Program-made: the position numbers and the translations under genes | Notes under the pieces: generated by a model | What the model was told of the DNA's origin: nothing | What the model saw: the letters and a program-made list of their open reading frames with translations, nothing else | Database searches by the model: none | Origin: Sphingomonas astaxanthinifaciens DSM 22298 | Lineage (GTDB): Bacteria > Pseudomonadota > Alphaproteobacteria > Sphingomonadales > Sphingomonadaceae | Assembly: GCF_000711715.1 (NCBI RefSeq) | Contig: NZ_JONN01000001.1 | Coordinates: 1,984,501 to 2,048,500, forward strand | Direction: 5' to 3' | Length of the DNA: 64,000 nucleotides | Shown here: positions 1 through 10,671 of the stretch, piece by piece | Layout: the number at the start of each line of letters is the position of its first letter | How positions within the stretch are numbered: position 1 is the stretch's first letter

Positions 1-459
1 GGGAAGGATCTGGCGCTTCACCTCGACCCCGTTGAGGATGAGCCGACCGCCGCGAACCTCGACGGTATCGCCGGGCAGGCCGATGACGCGCTTGATATAG
101 TCCTCGCGAAGATGCGGCGGGGTGACGATCACGATGTCGCCGCGCTCGGGCATCCGGCCGAACAGGCGGCCCTTCTGCTCGGGCCAGAGGTGGAAGCTCG
201 GGGACACCCACGACCAGCCATAGGGATATTTGCTGACCACCAGCCGATCGCCCTTGAGCAGGGCGGGCATCATCGATTCGGACGGGATGTAGAAGGGCTT
301 GGCGACGAGGCTGTGGAACACCAGCACCGCGACCAGGACCCAGAACAGGCCCTTGATCTCACGCCAGAGGGCCGATTCCTTCGGCTTGGTCTCGGTGGCG
401 GCAGCCGGGGCCGGCGGCGGCGCCGCGGGCTCGACCTGGTTGACGAGGGTATCGCTCAC
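1..459 (-). CDS. lepB: Signal peptidase I, 3' end off the left edge
   Basis: Inner-membrane serine protease that removes signal peptides from exported proteins. Only the first 153 codons lie in the window. Visible features are an Ala/Pro-rich cytoplasmic head, one membrane segment at about residues 37-52, the catalytic serine box PSESMMP (Ser61) and the box DYIKRVIGLPGD with the general-base lysine. The GTG start directly follows the acpS stop (TGAGTG), so it is probably translationally coupled to acpS at the end of a pyrE-pdxJ-acpS-lepB run. Family assignment is firm; the C-terminal part cannot be seen. Confidence 0.95.
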   Translation of the reverse strand, partial: MSDTLVNQVEPAAPPPAPAAATETKPKESALWREIKGLFWVLVAVLVFHSLVAKPFYIPSESMMPALLKGDRLVVSKYPYGWSWVSPSFHLWPEQKGRLFGRMPERGDIVIVTPPHLREDYIKRVIGLPGDTVEVRGGRLILNGVEVKRQILP

Positions 460-870
460 TCAAGACTCCGGCAGGGGTACGGCTTCGAGGATGACGAAGG
501 CCTGCGCCCACGGATGGTCGTCGGTCATCGTCAGATGCACACGCATGGCGTGGCCCGCAGGGGTGAGCGCGTCAAGCCGCTCGGCCGCCCCGCCGGTCAG
601 TTGCAGAGTGGGCGCGCCACTTGGCAGATTGGCGACCCCGATGTCCTTCATGAAGACGCCGCGCTTGAAGCCGGTCCCGACCGCCTTGGAGAAGGCCTCC
701 TTGGCGGCGAAGCGCTTGGCCAAGGTGCCGGCGGCGGTGAACGGGCGGCGGGCGGCCTTGGCGCGCTCGCGCTCGGTGAAGACGCGATGGAGGAAGCGGT
801 CGCCGAAGCGGTCGAGCGACGCCTGGATCCGCTCGATGTTGCAGAGGTCGGAGCCGAGCCCGACGATCAC
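460..870 (-). CDS. acpS: Holo-[acyl-carrier-protein] synthase
   Basis: Transfers 4'-phosphopantetheine from CoA to the serine of acyl carrier protein, activating it for fatty acid synthesis. The 136-residue product has the AcpS signature: [12 protein letters not shown] at the N-terminus (metal-binding Asp at position 8) and [15 protein letters not shown] at about residues 53-67, which contributes the second metal ligand. Length is normal for the trimeric bacterial AcpS type. The GTG start overlaps the pdxJ stop as GTGA, showing a tight operon. No anomaly seen. Confidence 0.95.
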   Translation of the reverse strand: MIVGLGSDLCNIERIQASLDRFGDRFLHRVFTERERAKAARRPFTAAGTLAKRFAAKEAFSKAVGTGFKRGVFMKDIGVANLPSGAPTLQLTGGAAERLDALTPAGHAMRVHLTMTDDHPWAQAFVILEAVPLPES

Positions 871-1601
871 CGCGCGCTGTCCATGAGGTCGCGCATCCGG
901 CGGATGCTGGCTTCGAGGCCGACGAAGATCGCCTCGCCGATCAGGAAATGGCCGATGTTGAGCTCGGCGACCTGCGGGATGGCGGCGATCGGCACGACAT
1001 TGGCGAAGGTCAGGCCGTGGCCGGCGTGGGGCTCGATCCCGTTCTTGGCGGCCAGCGCGGCGGCATCGGCAAGCCGCTTCAGCTCGGCTTCGCGGCCGCC
1101 CTCGGCGAGATGGGCGTAGCGGCCGGTGTGAAGCTCGACGACGGGCGCGCGCAGGGCGACCGCAGCCTCGATCTGCGCGGGCTCGGGCTCGATGAAGAGC
1201 GAGACGCGGATGCCCGCCGCGCCGAGCTCGTCGCAGAAGCGGGCGAGATGCTCGCGCTTGGCCGCCGCGTCGAGCCCGCCCTCGGTGGTCCGCTCCTCGC
1301 GCTTCTCGGGAACGATGCAGGCGGCGTGGGGCCGGGTCGCGAGCGCGATCCGCAGCATCTCGTCGGTCGCCGCCATCTCGAGGTTGAGGGGAAGCGCAAT
1401 CTCGTTCTTGAGGCGGACGAGGTCGTCGTCGCGGATATGGCGACGATCTTCGCGAAGGTGCGCGGTGATCCCCTGCGCGCCCGCCGCCTCGGCCGCATGG
1501 GCGGCGCGGACAGGGTCAGGAAAGTCGCCCCCGCGCGCATTCCGGATGGTCGCGACATGGTCGATGTTGACGCCAAGGCGGAGCGGTGCGGCGGTGGCCA
1601 T
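867..1601 (-). CDS. pdxJ: Pyridoxine 5'-phosphate synthase
   Basis: Condenses 1-deoxyxylulose 5-phosphate with 3-amino-2-oxopropyl phosphate to make pyridoxine 5'-phosphate in the DXP-dependent vitamin B6 pathway; cytoplasmic TIM barrel. Family landmarks are [17 protein letters not shown] near the start, [20 protein letters not shown], and the glycine-rich HAGHGLTF plus ELNIGH near the C-terminus. The ATG chosen gives 244 residues, the usual family size. A TTG at 1637, touching the pyrE stop, would add 12 residues and cannot be excluded. The stop overlaps the acpS start. Confidence 0.93.
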   Translation of the reverse strand: MATAAPLRLGVNIDHVATIRNARGGDFPDPVRAAHAAEAAGAQGITAHLREDRRHIRDDDLVRLKNEIALPLNLEMAATDEMLRIALATRPHAACIVPEKREERTTEGGLDAAAKREHLARFCDELGAAGIRVSLFIEPEPAQIEAAVALRAPVVELHTGRYAHLAEGGREAELKRLADAAALAAKNGIEPHAGHGLTFANVVPIAAIPQVAELNIGHFLIGEAIFVGLEASIRRMRDLMDSAR

Positions 1602-1637
1602 GAGCGGGGAGATGGCAGCGGGGAGCGGGTTGTTCAA

Positions 1638-2222
1638 TCAGGCCGCGGCGCGGCTGCCGGGCTTGATCGCGGGAATCGCGGCAAGCTCGGGCGGAAGCGC
1701 GTCGGCGGCGTAGGTGGGTACGTCGAGACGGATCAGGGGCGTGAAGGGGACGCCGAGGTCGGCGGTGCCGTTCGAGCGGTCGACCAAAGCGGCGGCCGCG
1801 ATCACCTCGCCGCCGGCCTCGGTGATGGCCCGGATCGCCTCGCGGCTGGAGAGGCCGGTGGTGACGACGTCCTCGACGAGCAGGACCTGCGTGCCGGGGT
1901 CGAGGCGGAAGCCGCGGCGAAGCTCGAAGGTGCCGGTCGGGCGCTCGACGAACATCGCGGGGAGGCCGAGGGCGCGGCCCATTTCATGGCCGATGATGAC
2001 CCCGCCCATCGCTGGCGACACGACCGCCTGCAACCGCGCGCGGAGCGCGGGATCGATCTTGTCGGCCAGCGCACTGGCCAGCCGTCCGGCCCGGCGCGGG
2101 TCCATCAGCACCCTCGCACATTGGAGGTATCGCGGCGAGCGAAGCCCCGAGGAGAGGATGAAATGGCCTTCGAGAAGCGCTTCCGCGGCGCGAAACTCGT
2201 CGAGAATATCCTGTTCGGTCAT
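1638..2222 (-). CDS. pyrE: Orotate phosphoribosyltransferase
   Basis: Joins orotate to PRPP to give orotidine 5'-phosphate, the fifth step of pyrimidine synthesis. The 194-residue product has the PRPP-binding loop [14 protein letters not shown] at about residues 113-126, the flexible-loop region [15 protein letters not shown], and the N-terminal [14 protein letters not shown] seen in OPRTases of the PyrE/TrmH-like length class. It is the first gene of the minus-strand run toward lepB and is divergent from ctaC. Pyrimidine and B6/fatty-acid functions are unrelated, so the grouping looks like conserved alphaproteobacterial gene order, not a pathway. Confidence 0.94.
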   Translation of the reverse strand: MTEQDILDEFRAAEALLEGHFILSSGLRSPRYLQCARVLMDPRRAGRLASALADKIDPALRARLQAVVSPAMGGVIIGHEMGRALGLPAMFVERPTGTFELRRGFRLDPGTQVLLVEDVVTTGLSSREAIRAITEAGGEVIAAAALVDRSNGTADLGVPFTPLIRLDVPTYAADALPPELAAIPAIKPGSRAAA

Positions 2223-2306
2223 TGCCTTGGCCCTCGCGCCCCACTATCCCGACGGGGCTTTTCTGAGGGCGCGTCTTACGCCGCGCCGACGGGCACAGAC
2301 AAGCGC

Positions 2307-2335
2307 TTGAGACTGCGGGAACCCCTGCCTATAAG
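2307..2335 (+). promoter_or_regulatory. Sigma70-type promoter for ctaC-ctaD
   Basis: TTGAGA and TATAAG separated by exactly 17 bases in the pyrE/ctaC intergenic region, pointing toward ctaC. Transcription would begin near 2342, giving a leader of about 58 bases. This is one of the best matches to the housekeeping consensus in the window. Inferred from sequence only. Confidence 0.6.
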
Positions 2336-2399
2336 GCCGCCGATTTCAGGCGGCCCGGGAGGGGTCGTCCGATGGCTTGAACCTGTGACCGGGGTCGTG

Positions 2400-3503
2400 A
2401 TGAACGTGAGAAATTGGCTGATCGCGCTTGCTGCAGCTGGCATGGTGCCGGCGGCGGCCCAAGGACAACAAGCGCCGACGGCCGCCCCGCAACAGGCGGC
2501 GGCGACGCCGGCCGGTCCGAACGCGGCGGCCGCCAACCCGTCGGCGACCCCGGCGGCGACCGATCCGACCCCGGGTGCCAGCGCGGTCGCGCCGGCCACG
2601 GGCGCCGCGCCGGCCTTCGATTATGCCAAGCCCACCCCCGGCATTGGCCAGCCCGACGGCCGCGCGGGTCTGCAGGACCAGTTCACCCCGGTCGGTCGCG
2701 AAGCCTCGGCCTTCCACAACAACTGGCTGCTGGTGCTGTGCGCCGCGATCAGCCTGCTCGTCCTCGCGCTCCTGGTGTGGACCATCCTGCGCTATCGCCG
2801 CGGGGCCAATCCGACCCCGAGCCGGACCAGCCACAACACTGCGGTCGAGGTCGCCTGGACCCTGCTTCCGGTGCTCGTCCTGGTCGCGATCGCGGTTCCC
2901 TCGATCCGCCTCATCCGCCACCAGTACAGCCCGCCGCCGGCGGACCTCACCATCAAGGTGGTCGGCAACCAGTGGTACTGGACCTACCAGTATCCGGACA
3001 ATGGCGGCTTCGAGATCGTCTCGAACATGCTCAAGGAAAAGGGCGAGGCCGCGGCCGGCACCCGCTTCCGCACCGACGACGACGGCCCGCGCCTGCTCGC
3101 GGTCGACGAGCGGATGGTGATCCCGGCCGGCAAGGTCGTGAAGTTCATCGTCACCTCGAACGACGTCATCCACAGCTTCGCCATGCCCGCCTTCTGGACC
3201 AAGACCGACGCCAATCCGGGAATCCTCAACGAGACCTGGGTCAAGGTCGACCGTCCGGGCGTCTATTTCGGCCAGTGCAGCGAGCTGTGCGGCGCGCGCC
3301 ACGGCTTCATGCCGATCGCGATCGAGGTGGTGTCGCCTGAGCGCTTCGCCCAGTGGGTCGCGCTGAAGGGTGGGACGATGCCGGGCGCTACCCCGGCCGC
3401 CGCTCCGGACAGCACCGCGGCGACCACCGTCAGCCCGGCCGCCGCGCCGACCGCCGCCGCCCCCGCCAATTCCTCGGCCCCCGCGGCCGGCGCTGCCAAT
3501 TAA
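2400..3503 (+). CDS. ctaC: Cytochrome c oxidase subunit II
   Basis: CuA-carrying subunit of the aa3-type terminal oxidase; takes electrons from cytochrome c on the periplasmic side. The 367-residue product starts with a signal peptide ending about AAAQG, then an Ala/Pro-rich linker, two membrane helices (about residues 115-135 and 155-172), the aromatic NQWYWTYQYP patch, and the CuA site: His258, Cys293, Glu295, Cys297, His301 and Met304. A second Ala/Pro tail of about 40 residues follows the CuA domain and is unusually low in complexity. The ATG start follows the promoter at 2307-2335. It is 18 bases from ctaD. Confidence 0.97.
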   Translation: MNVRNWLIALAAAGMVPAAAQGQQAPTAAPQQAAATPAGPNAAAANPSATPAATDPTPGASAVAPATGAAPAFDYAKPTPGIGQPDGRAGLQDQFTPVGREASAFHNNWLLVLCAAISLLVLALLVWTILRYRRGANPTPSRTSHNTAVEVAWTLLPVLVLVAIAVPSIRLIRHQYSPPPADLTIKVVGNQWYWTYQYPDNGGFEIVSNMLKEKGEAAAGTRFRTDDDGPRLLAVDERMVIPAGKVVKFIVTSNDVIHSFAMPAFWTKTDANPGILNETWVKVDRPGVYFGQCSELCGARHGFMPIAIEVVSPERFAQWVALKGGTMPGATPAAAPDSTAATTVSPAAAPTAAAPANSSAPAAGAAN

Positions 3504-5204
<1,701 letters not shown>

Positions 5205-5228
5205 TCCGCGGCAGCCTCTGACGAGACC

Positions 5229-5268
5229 AAGGCCCGTCCTGCAAAGCGCAGGGCGGGCCTTTCTCTTT
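5229..5268 (+). terminator. Rho-independent terminator after ctaD
   Basis: A 14-base-pair stem (AAGGCCCGTCCTGC / GCAGGGCGGGCCTT, with one G-U pair) and a 5-base loop, followed by TTCTCTTTT. It lies 25 bases after the ctaD stop and separates the subunit II-I unit from the M28 peptidase gene. Confidence 0.85.
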
Positions 5269-5324
5269 TGAACCACGCGCAATCAGCGGGTTGCGCGCGC
5301 CGCTGCACCCGTCATCCTCGCGCG

Positions 5325-6935
5325 ATGCGTAACCTCCTCCTCCCGCTCGCCGCCGTCGCCCTCGTCGCCGCCGGTCCGATCGACCCGGCGCGGATCAAGG
5401 CCGATGTGAAGATGCTCTCGTCCGATGCCTTCGACGGGCGCGGGCCGGGCGAAAAAGGTGAGGCGGCGACGATCGCCTATCTCGCCCGGCAGATGGCCGG
5501 GGCCGGGCTCGCGCCGGCGGGAGAGGACGGAGGCTGGTTTCAGAAGGTGCCGCTGGTGCGCCTCGACACACTCCCGGGCGGCACCGCGACAATTCGGTTG
5601 CGGGGCCAAGCCGCGGTGCTCCGCGACGGGCCCGACCTCGACATCAACCCGACCAACGCCGGCGTGACCGACGTGCGCGATGCGCCGCTGGTGTTCGCGG
5701 GCTGGGGGGCGCCGGATCCCAAGCGCGGGTGGGATGCCTTCGAGGGCGTCGATGTTCGCGGCAAGGTCGTGGTCATGCTGGCCGGCGACCCCGACCTCGA
5801 GGGCGGCAAGGATCTCGGCTTCGGGGGACGCGCGCTGGCCTTCGCCGGGCGGGGCGGGGTCAAGACCGCGGCGGCGCTCAAGGCCGGCGCGCTCGGCGTG
5901 CTCTTCATCCACGAGGAAGCGGCCTATTCTTGGCCCTATGCGCAGGTCGGGGGAAGCATCCGCGTGCCGTCGCTCACTTATGCGCCGCTCAAGCCCAATC
6001 CGCTGCAGTTCAGCGCGATCGTGCGGGGCGGGGCGGTCGTGCCGCTGCTGGCGCGGATGGGCTATGGCCTGCCGCGGCTGAAGACGCTGGCGCGGACCCC
6101 GGCCTTCCGCGCGTTCAAATTGCCCGGGTCGATCAGCGTTCGCGCGACCAACAGGGCCACGCCCGTCGTCAGCCACAATGTCGTCGGCATGCTCAAAGGC
6201 GCCGAACGGCCGAACGAATATGTGCTGTACGGCGCGCACTGGGATGCCAACGGCCACAACGGTCCCGACGCGCGCGGGGACAGCATCCGCAACGGCGCGG
6301 TCGACAATGCGACCGGCACGGCAGAGCTGCTCGAGGTGGCGCGCGCCTTCGCGGCAGGCAAGCGACCGGCCCGCTCGATCGTGTTCGCCGCCTGGACGAG
6401 CGAGGAAAAGGGCCTGCTCGGCGCCGAATGGTTCGCGCAGCATCCGCTGATTCCGCTCGCCCGGACCGCAGCGGTGATCAACCTCGATCCGCACGTGGTG
6501 CTGCCCGCCGCGCGCAACCTCGAGCTGATCGGTCCGGGCCAGTCGGGCCTTGAGGCGCTGCTCGGCCAGGCGGCGGCGGAGCAGGGACTTCGGGTCGATC
6601 CCGAGCCGAACCCCGAAGCAGGCTGGTACTTCCGCTCGGACCATTTGCCTTTCGCCCAGCGCGGGGTGCCGGCGCTGGCCTTTCGTGCGGGCCGCGACCT
6701 CAAGGTCGGAGGCCTCGCGGCGGGACAGCGGGTCGTCGGTGCGTATAACGCCCGCTGCTACCACCAGCCGTGCGACCAGTTCGATCCGCGCTGGACCTTC
6801 GCCGGCACCGCGCAGGAAGCGCTGGCCGCCTGGCGGGTTGGGCAGATGGTCGCCGACAGCCGGCAATGGCCGGGCTGGCTTCCGGGCGCACCCTGGGCGG
6901 CGGCGCAGGAGGCAAGCGCGGCCGAGCGCCGCTAG
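5325..6935 (+). CDS. Exported M28-family zinc metallopeptidase
   Basis: Predicted secreted or periplasmic aminopeptidase of family M28 with an inserted protease-associated (PA) domain. The 536-residue product has a signal peptide (MRNLLLPLAAVALVAAG), a PA-like region at about residues 110-260, and the two-zinc catalytic core: GAHWDANG (His305, Asp307), VDNATGTAELLE, TSEEKGLLGAEWF (catalytic Glu), and INLDPHV. The ATG chosen places the signal peptide at the N-terminus; an upstream in-frame start would add a charged head. It sits inside the interrupted cox region. Its TAG stop shares CTAG with the convergent HD-GYP gene. Substrate unknown. Confidence 0.88.
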   Translation: MRNLLLPLAAVALVAAGPIDPARIKADVKMLSSDAFDGRGPGEKGEAATIAYLARQMAGAGLAPAGEDGGWFQKVPLVRLDTLPGGTATIRLRGQAAVLRDGPDLDINPTNAGVTDVRDAPLVFAGWGAPDPKRGWDAFEGVDVRGKVVVMLAGDPDLEGGKDLGFGGRALAFAGRGGVKTAAALKAGALGVLFIHEEAAYSWPYAQVGGSIRVPSLTYAPLKPNPLQFSAIVRGGAVVPLLARMGYGLPRLKTLARTPAFRAFKLPGSISVRATNRATPVVSHNVVGMLKGAERPNEYVLYGAHWDANGHNGPDARGDSIRNGAVDNATGTAELLEVARAFAAGKRPARSIVFAAWTSEEKGLLGAEWFAQHPLIPLARTAAVINLDPHVVLPAARNLELIGPGQSGLEALLGQAAAEQGLRVDPEPNPEAGWYFRSDHLPFAQRGVPALAFRAGRDLKVGGLAAGQRVVGAYNARCYHQPCDQFDPRWTFAGTAQEALAAWRVGQMVADSRQWPGWLPGAPWAAAQEASAAERR

Positions 6936-8275
6936 GCCAGGCTCGCCTTGAGGATCGCGAGGCAGTCGGGGTCGATCGCGGTGCCCGACGCCACCTCCAT
7001 GGTCCGCAGCGCTTCCTCGACGGGCAGCGCGGGGCGGTAGGGCCGGTCGGACACCAGGGCGTCGTAGATGTCGCAGGTCGTGATGATACGCGTCTCGCGA
7101 CCGATCGCGGCGGCGGGCAAGGCGAGCGGATAGCCGGTCCCGTCAAGGCGTTCGTGGTGTGCGGCGGCGACGTCGGCGAGGTCGGCCAGCGCGCCGATCC
7201 TGCCGAGAATGGCGCGGGTATGAGTGGTGTGGGTGCGCATCTCGGCCCATTCGCGCTCGTCGAGCTCGCCCGGCTTCTCGAGGATGGCGCTGGAAACGCC
7301 AAGCTTGCCGACGTCGTGAAGCACGGCCGCTCGCCGGAGCCAGCGGGCGCGTCCGGGCGACAGGCCGAGGCCCTGCGCCATGCGCGCGCTGAGGTCGCCG
7401 ACGCGCCGTGAGTGGCCGGCGGTGAAGGGGCTCTTGGCGTCGATCACCTGCCCGAAGGCGTTGGCAATGGCGTCGAGATAGTCGTCGTCGAGCCGGTCGC
7501 CGTCCTCGGCGGGAGCCAGGCGGACGACGCGCGTCTCGATGGTGGGCGAGGCGAGCGCGGTCCAGAAACTGTGGTGGCGCGCTGCGCTCTCGAGCGCCCG
7601 GACGAGTTCGGGATCGAACCAGATGCCGCTCCGCCGCTGCGCTTCCTCGAGCGCCGCCGAGGCACCGGCGTGGCCGTGGAAGACGTCGACGACCTGGGCG
7701 AGGAGGGCGATGCGCGAGAAGAGCGGGATGGCGCCGGCCTCGAGGCGGCCCGGGCGGCCCGACCCGTTCCAGTGCTCGTCGAGATGGTAGATGCCGTCGC
7801 AGACCGCGTTCGAGAATCGCAGGGTGCGGGCGATGTCGGCGCCGCGGGTGCAGCGCGAGACGATCATTTCCTGTGCGATCGCGTCGCCGTTCCTGAGGAT
7901 GTTTCCGATCGCCGAAACGCGGCGACCGAGCGGACGACCCCGCGCGGTCTTGCTGAAGACGAAGTGAAGCGTCGCGGCGAGGCTGGTGCCGACCGTCTTG
8001 TAGCCCTGCTTGAAGGCACGATCGTCGGCTTCGTAGAGTTCGCAGATCCGGGCCGCGTTGCTGCTGCAGCCGAGGTCCTTGAGGAGGAGGGTATAATAAA
8101 GGTCGCCGAGCTCGGCCGGGGACAGGCCGAGCTCGCGGCCCACCTGCATTCCGATCCAGCAGGCGCGGATGCAGTGGCCGGCGGGTTGTCCCTCGGTCAG
8201 GTCGAGCGCGTAGCTGAAGGCGGCGATCACGTCCGCGCGGGTGGCGGTGGGGATCGCGATATTCTGGTGCAGCAT
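6932..8275 (-). CDS. Tandem HD-GYP domain phosphohydrolase
   Basis: Soluble 447-residue protein with two HD-GYP-like halves. The C-terminal half (about residues 275-445) has the complete set: GHSRRV, HDVGK (His320, Asp321), and HHERLDGTGYP, which in this family hydrolyses cyclic di-GMP or related cyclic dinucleotides. The N-terminal half is degenerate: the expected HD pair reads KD (LLLKDLG) and the GYP motif reads HWNGSGRP, so it is probably regulatory or a dimerisation unit. No sensor or membrane segment is seen. Convergent with the M28 peptidase. A 57-base gap separates its start from the cyclophilin stop on the same strand. Confidence 0.85.
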   Translation of the reverse strand: MLHQNIAIPTATRADVIAAFSYALDLTEGQPAGHCIRACWIGMQVGRELGLSPAELGDLYYTLLLKDLGCSSNAARICELYEADDRAFKQGYKTVGTSLAATLHFVFSKTARGRPLGRRVSAIGNILRNGDAIAQEMIVSRCTRGADIARTLRFSNAVCDGIYHLDEHWNGSGRPGRLEAGAIPLFSRIALLAQVVDVFHGHAGASAALEEAQRRSGIWFDPELVRALESAARHHSFWTALASPTIETRVVRLAPAEDGDRLDDDYLDAIANAFGQVIDAKSPFTAGHSRRVGDLSARMAQGLGLSPGRARWLRRAAVLHDVGKLGVSSAILEKPGELDEREWAEMRTHTTHTRAILGRIGALADLADVAAAHHERLDGTGYPLALPAAAIGRETRIITTCDIYDALVSDRPYRPALPVEEALRTMEVASGTAIDPDCLAILKASLA

Positions 8276-8332
8276 TGCCGCAGGTTAGTTTCCGCCGGTT
8301 AAGCGAAAGCTATGCGGACGTGGTTAAGGTCC

Positions 8333-8950
8333 TCAGGGCCCGACCCGGCGGACGGTGCGAATCGCCACCGGCGTGGCGAACATCTGGCCCTTCATCGCCC
8401 CCGCACCCTTGTTGGGATCGGTCGGCTCGGCGAAGATCGCCTTCACCACGTCCATGCCCTCGACGACATGGCCGAAGGGGGCAAAGTCGTCGCCGAAGGG
8501 GATCGGGCCAAGCGTGATGAAGAAGTCGGCGCGGGCGGTGCCGGGGCCGGCATTGGCCATGAGAATGGTGCCCGCTTCATGCGCGATTCCCGTTTTGCTC
8601 GACGGTTCGTGCGCGATCGGCGGGAAGAGCAGCTTCACGTCCTTGGTGATGCCGCCCTGGATGAGGCCGTTGTCGTCGCCATAGGGCATGGCCCGGTAGA
8701 AGCTGATCCCGTCGAAGCGCTTGGCGTCGATGTAGCGCAGGAAATTCCTGGTCGTCACCGGGGCCCGGCCGGCGTCGAGCGCGACCACGATCCGGCCCTT
8801 GGCGGTGTCGAGGACGACATTCACCTGGCCCTGGTGGACAACCATGTCGGCAACGGGTTTCTCGCCCGGCTTGGGCGGAACGGGCATCGCCGAGGCGGGC
8901 GCGGCGGCGAGGAACAAGCTGCTGATTGCAAGCGCGAATCGGATCGACAT
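8333..8950 (-). CDS. Exported cyclophilin-type peptidyl-prolyl isomerase
   Basis: Periplasmic cyclophilin that speeds up prolyl cis-trans isomerisation during folding of exported proteins. The ATG chosen gives a 205-residue product with a clear signal peptide (MSIRFALAISSLFLAAAPASA). Cyclophilin landmarks are VALDAGRAPVTTRNFLRYID, FDGISFYRAMP, IQGG, ANAGPGTARADFFITLG and FGHVVEGMDVV. The active-site Arg-Ala region (FYRAMP) is kept, while the segment between it and the core motif is variable. The start is divergent from ctaB. Confidence 0.9.
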   Translation of the reverse strand: MSIRFALAISSLFLAAAPASAMPVPPKPGEKPVADMVVHQGQVNVVLDTAKGRIVVALDAGRAPVTTRNFLRYIDAKRFDGISFYRAMPYGDDNGLIQGGITKDVKLLFPPIAHEPSSKTGIAHEAGTILMANAGPGTARADFFITLGPIPFGDDFAPFGHVVEGMDVVKAIFAEPTDPNKGAGAMKGQMFATPVAIRTVRRVGP

Positions 8951-9042
8951 GGGGCTTTCTAACCGGTCCTTGGTGACCCGGATATGAAGACCCAAGACTC
9001 GGCTTTCGTTCCCGCGACTTAGCCCCTATATGCGCCCCATCC

Positions 9043-9942
9043 ATGAGCACCGCTGTCCAGACCCACGAGCTTCCGGCCGACTGGCGCGACCTGTTCGCGC
9101 TGACCAAGCCGCGCGTGATGACGCTCGTCGTCTTCACCGGCCTGGCGGGTCTGCTCGCCGCGCCGACGACCATGCACCCGGTGCTGGCCTTCACTGCCGT
9201 CCTCTGCATCGCGCTCGGCGCGGGCGGGGCGGGGGCACTCAACATGTGGTACGAGGCCGACCTCGACGCCAAGATGAAGCGGACCGCCAAGCGCCCGCTT
9301 CCCGGTGGGCGGCTCGATCCGCAGACCGCCTTCCAGTTCGCGGTCGGCCTCTCGGCGGGCAGCGTGGTGCTGATGGACCTCGCGGCCAATCACCTCGCGG
9401 CGCTGATCCTCGCCTTCTCGATCTTCTTCTACGTCGGCATCTACACCGTCTGGCTGAAGCGCCGCACCCCGCAGAACATCGTCATCGGCGGGGCCGCCGG
9501 GGCCTTCCCGCCGCTGATCGGCTGGGTCGCGGCGACCGGCAAGGTCGAACTTCTGCCGGTGCTCCTGTTCCTCAACATCTTTCTGTGGACGCCGCCGCAT
9601 TTCTGGGCGCTGTCGCTGTTCGTGAAGACCGATTACGCCAATGCCGGCGTGCCGATGCTGCCGGTGGTGGCGGGCTTCGAGAGCACCCGGCGGCAGATCG
9701 CGCTCTATAGCCTGCCGATGGCGGCGGTGGCGATCGCCCCCTGGCCGCTTGGCCTGACTGGGCCGATCTACGGCGTGGTGGCAAGCCTGCTCAGCGCCTA
9801 TTTCGTCTTCCTCAGCCTGCGCGTCCTCGCCAACAAAGCGACCGAGCCGGCCGGCATGGGCCCCGAGAAGGCGCTGTTCAAATTCTCGATCCTCTACCAG
9901 TTCGCCATTTTCGGCGTGCTCGTCGTGGACCGCTTCCTGTGA
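9043..9942 (+). CDS. ctaB: Protoheme IX farnesyltransferase
   Basis: Polytopic membrane enzyme that adds a farnesyl group to haem b to form haem o, the precursor of haem a for the cytochrome oxidase. The 299-residue product has about eight or nine membrane helices, [17 protein letters not shown] at the start and the prenyl-diphosphate-binding motif [21 protein letters not shown] at about residues 68-88. It opens the second half of the cox cluster. Its stop overlaps the next start as GTGA. Confidence 0.96.
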   Translation: MSTAVQTHELPADWRDLFALTKPRVMTLVVFTGLAGLLAAPTTMHPVLAFTAVLCIALGAGGAGALNMWYEADLDAKMKRTAKRPLPGGRLDPQTAFQFAVGLSAGSVVLMDLAANHLAALILAFSIFFYVGIYTVWLKRRTPQNIVIGGAAGAFPPLIGWVAATGKVELLPVLLFLNIFLWTPPHFWALSLFVKTDYANAGVPMLPVVAGFESTRRQIALYSLPMAAVAIAPWPLGLTGPIYGVVASLLSAYFVFLSLRVLANKATEPAGMGPEKALFKFSILYQFAIFGVLVVDRFL

Positions 9943-10070
9943 GCCGGCCCGAGGACGAAGTGGTGCGCGCCCGGCAGCGCAAGGCGGCGCGGGTGACCGC
10001 GATGCTGCTGTTCGCCTTCATCGCGCTGACCTTCTTCGTCACTATCGCCAAGATGACGGTGAACCAGTGA
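9939..10070 (+). CDS. CoxF-like small membrane protein
   Basis: A 43-codon gene starting with GTG (GTGA overlap with ctaB) and ending in a GTGA overlap with ctaG. The protein has a charged head (about 20 residues, rich in Arg and Glu) and a single membrane helix ([17 protein letters not shown]), ending MTVNQ. Small single-helix proteins occupy this same slot between ctaB and ctaG in many alphaproteobacterial cox operons and are called CoxF-like. Overlaps at both ends strongly support it as a real gene; its exact function is not known to me. Confidence 0.8.
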   Translation: MSRPEDEVVRARQRKAARVTAMLLFAFIALTFFVTIAKMTVNQ

Positions 10071-10630
10071 CCTCGGCGACGGCCGACCTCGCCCGGCGCA
10101 ACCGCGTCGTCGCGGGGCGAGCCGTCCTGTTCGTGCTGTTCATGATCGGTCTCGCCTACGCGAGCGTGCCGCTCTACCGGATCTTCTGCCAGGCGACGGG
10201 TTTTGGCGGGACCCCGATGCGGGCGTCCGCCGCTCCGGGTGCGCAGGCGTCGCTGGCGCCGGTCGGGGTGCGCTTCGACGCCAATGTCAGCCCGGCGATG
10301 CCATGGGACTTCAAGCCCGAGACCCGGCTGACGCGGGTGGTCCCGGGGGCGCGGATCGTGACCTATTTCACCGCGCACAATCTCACCGCGCGCGAGACCA
10401 CAGGCACGGCGAGCTTCAACGTCTCGCCCGCCCAGGCGGGCCAGTATTTCAGCAAGCTCGAATGCTTCTGCTTCACCGAGCAGACGCTGAAGCCCGGTCA
10501 GCGCGTGCAGATGCCGGTGGTGTTCTTCGTCGATCCGAAGATCCGCACCGACCCCGCCACGGCCTCGATCGACGAGATCACCTTGTCCTACACCTTTTAT
10601 CCGGTGGAAAAGCGCGCCGAGGCTCGCTAG
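10067..10630 (+). CDS. ctaG: Cytochrome c oxidase assembly protein CtaG/Cox11
   Basis: Membrane-anchored copper chaperone that delivers copper to the CuB site of subunit I. The 187-residue protein has one N-terminal membrane helix (AVLFVLFMIGLAYASVPLY), the RIFCQATGFGGT segment just outside the membrane, and the copper-binding CFCF motif (Cys133, Cys135) within a beta-sandwich domain ending in ITLSYTFYP. The GTG start is coupled to the small upstream gene. Position between ctaB and ctaE is the classical one. Confidence 0.96.
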   Translation: MTSATADLARRNRVVAGRAVLFVLFMIGLAYASVPLYRIFCQATGFGGTPMRASAAPGAQASLAPVGVRFDANVSPAMPWDFKPETRLTRVVPGARIVTYFTAHNLTARETTGTASFNVSPAQAGQYFSKLECFCFTEQTLKPGQRVQMPVVFFVDPKIRTDPATASIDEITLSYTFYPVEKRAEAR

Positions 10631-10671
10631 AGCGCGGGCCGCAAACTCACGAATTCTCAGTCCGAGGACCC

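Noticed and set aside
948..2399. Long in-frame 5' extension of ctaC
   Set aside because: It would run antisense through pdxJ and pyrE and place the signal peptide in mid-protein. The ATG at 2400 follows a promoter and gives a normal subunit II.
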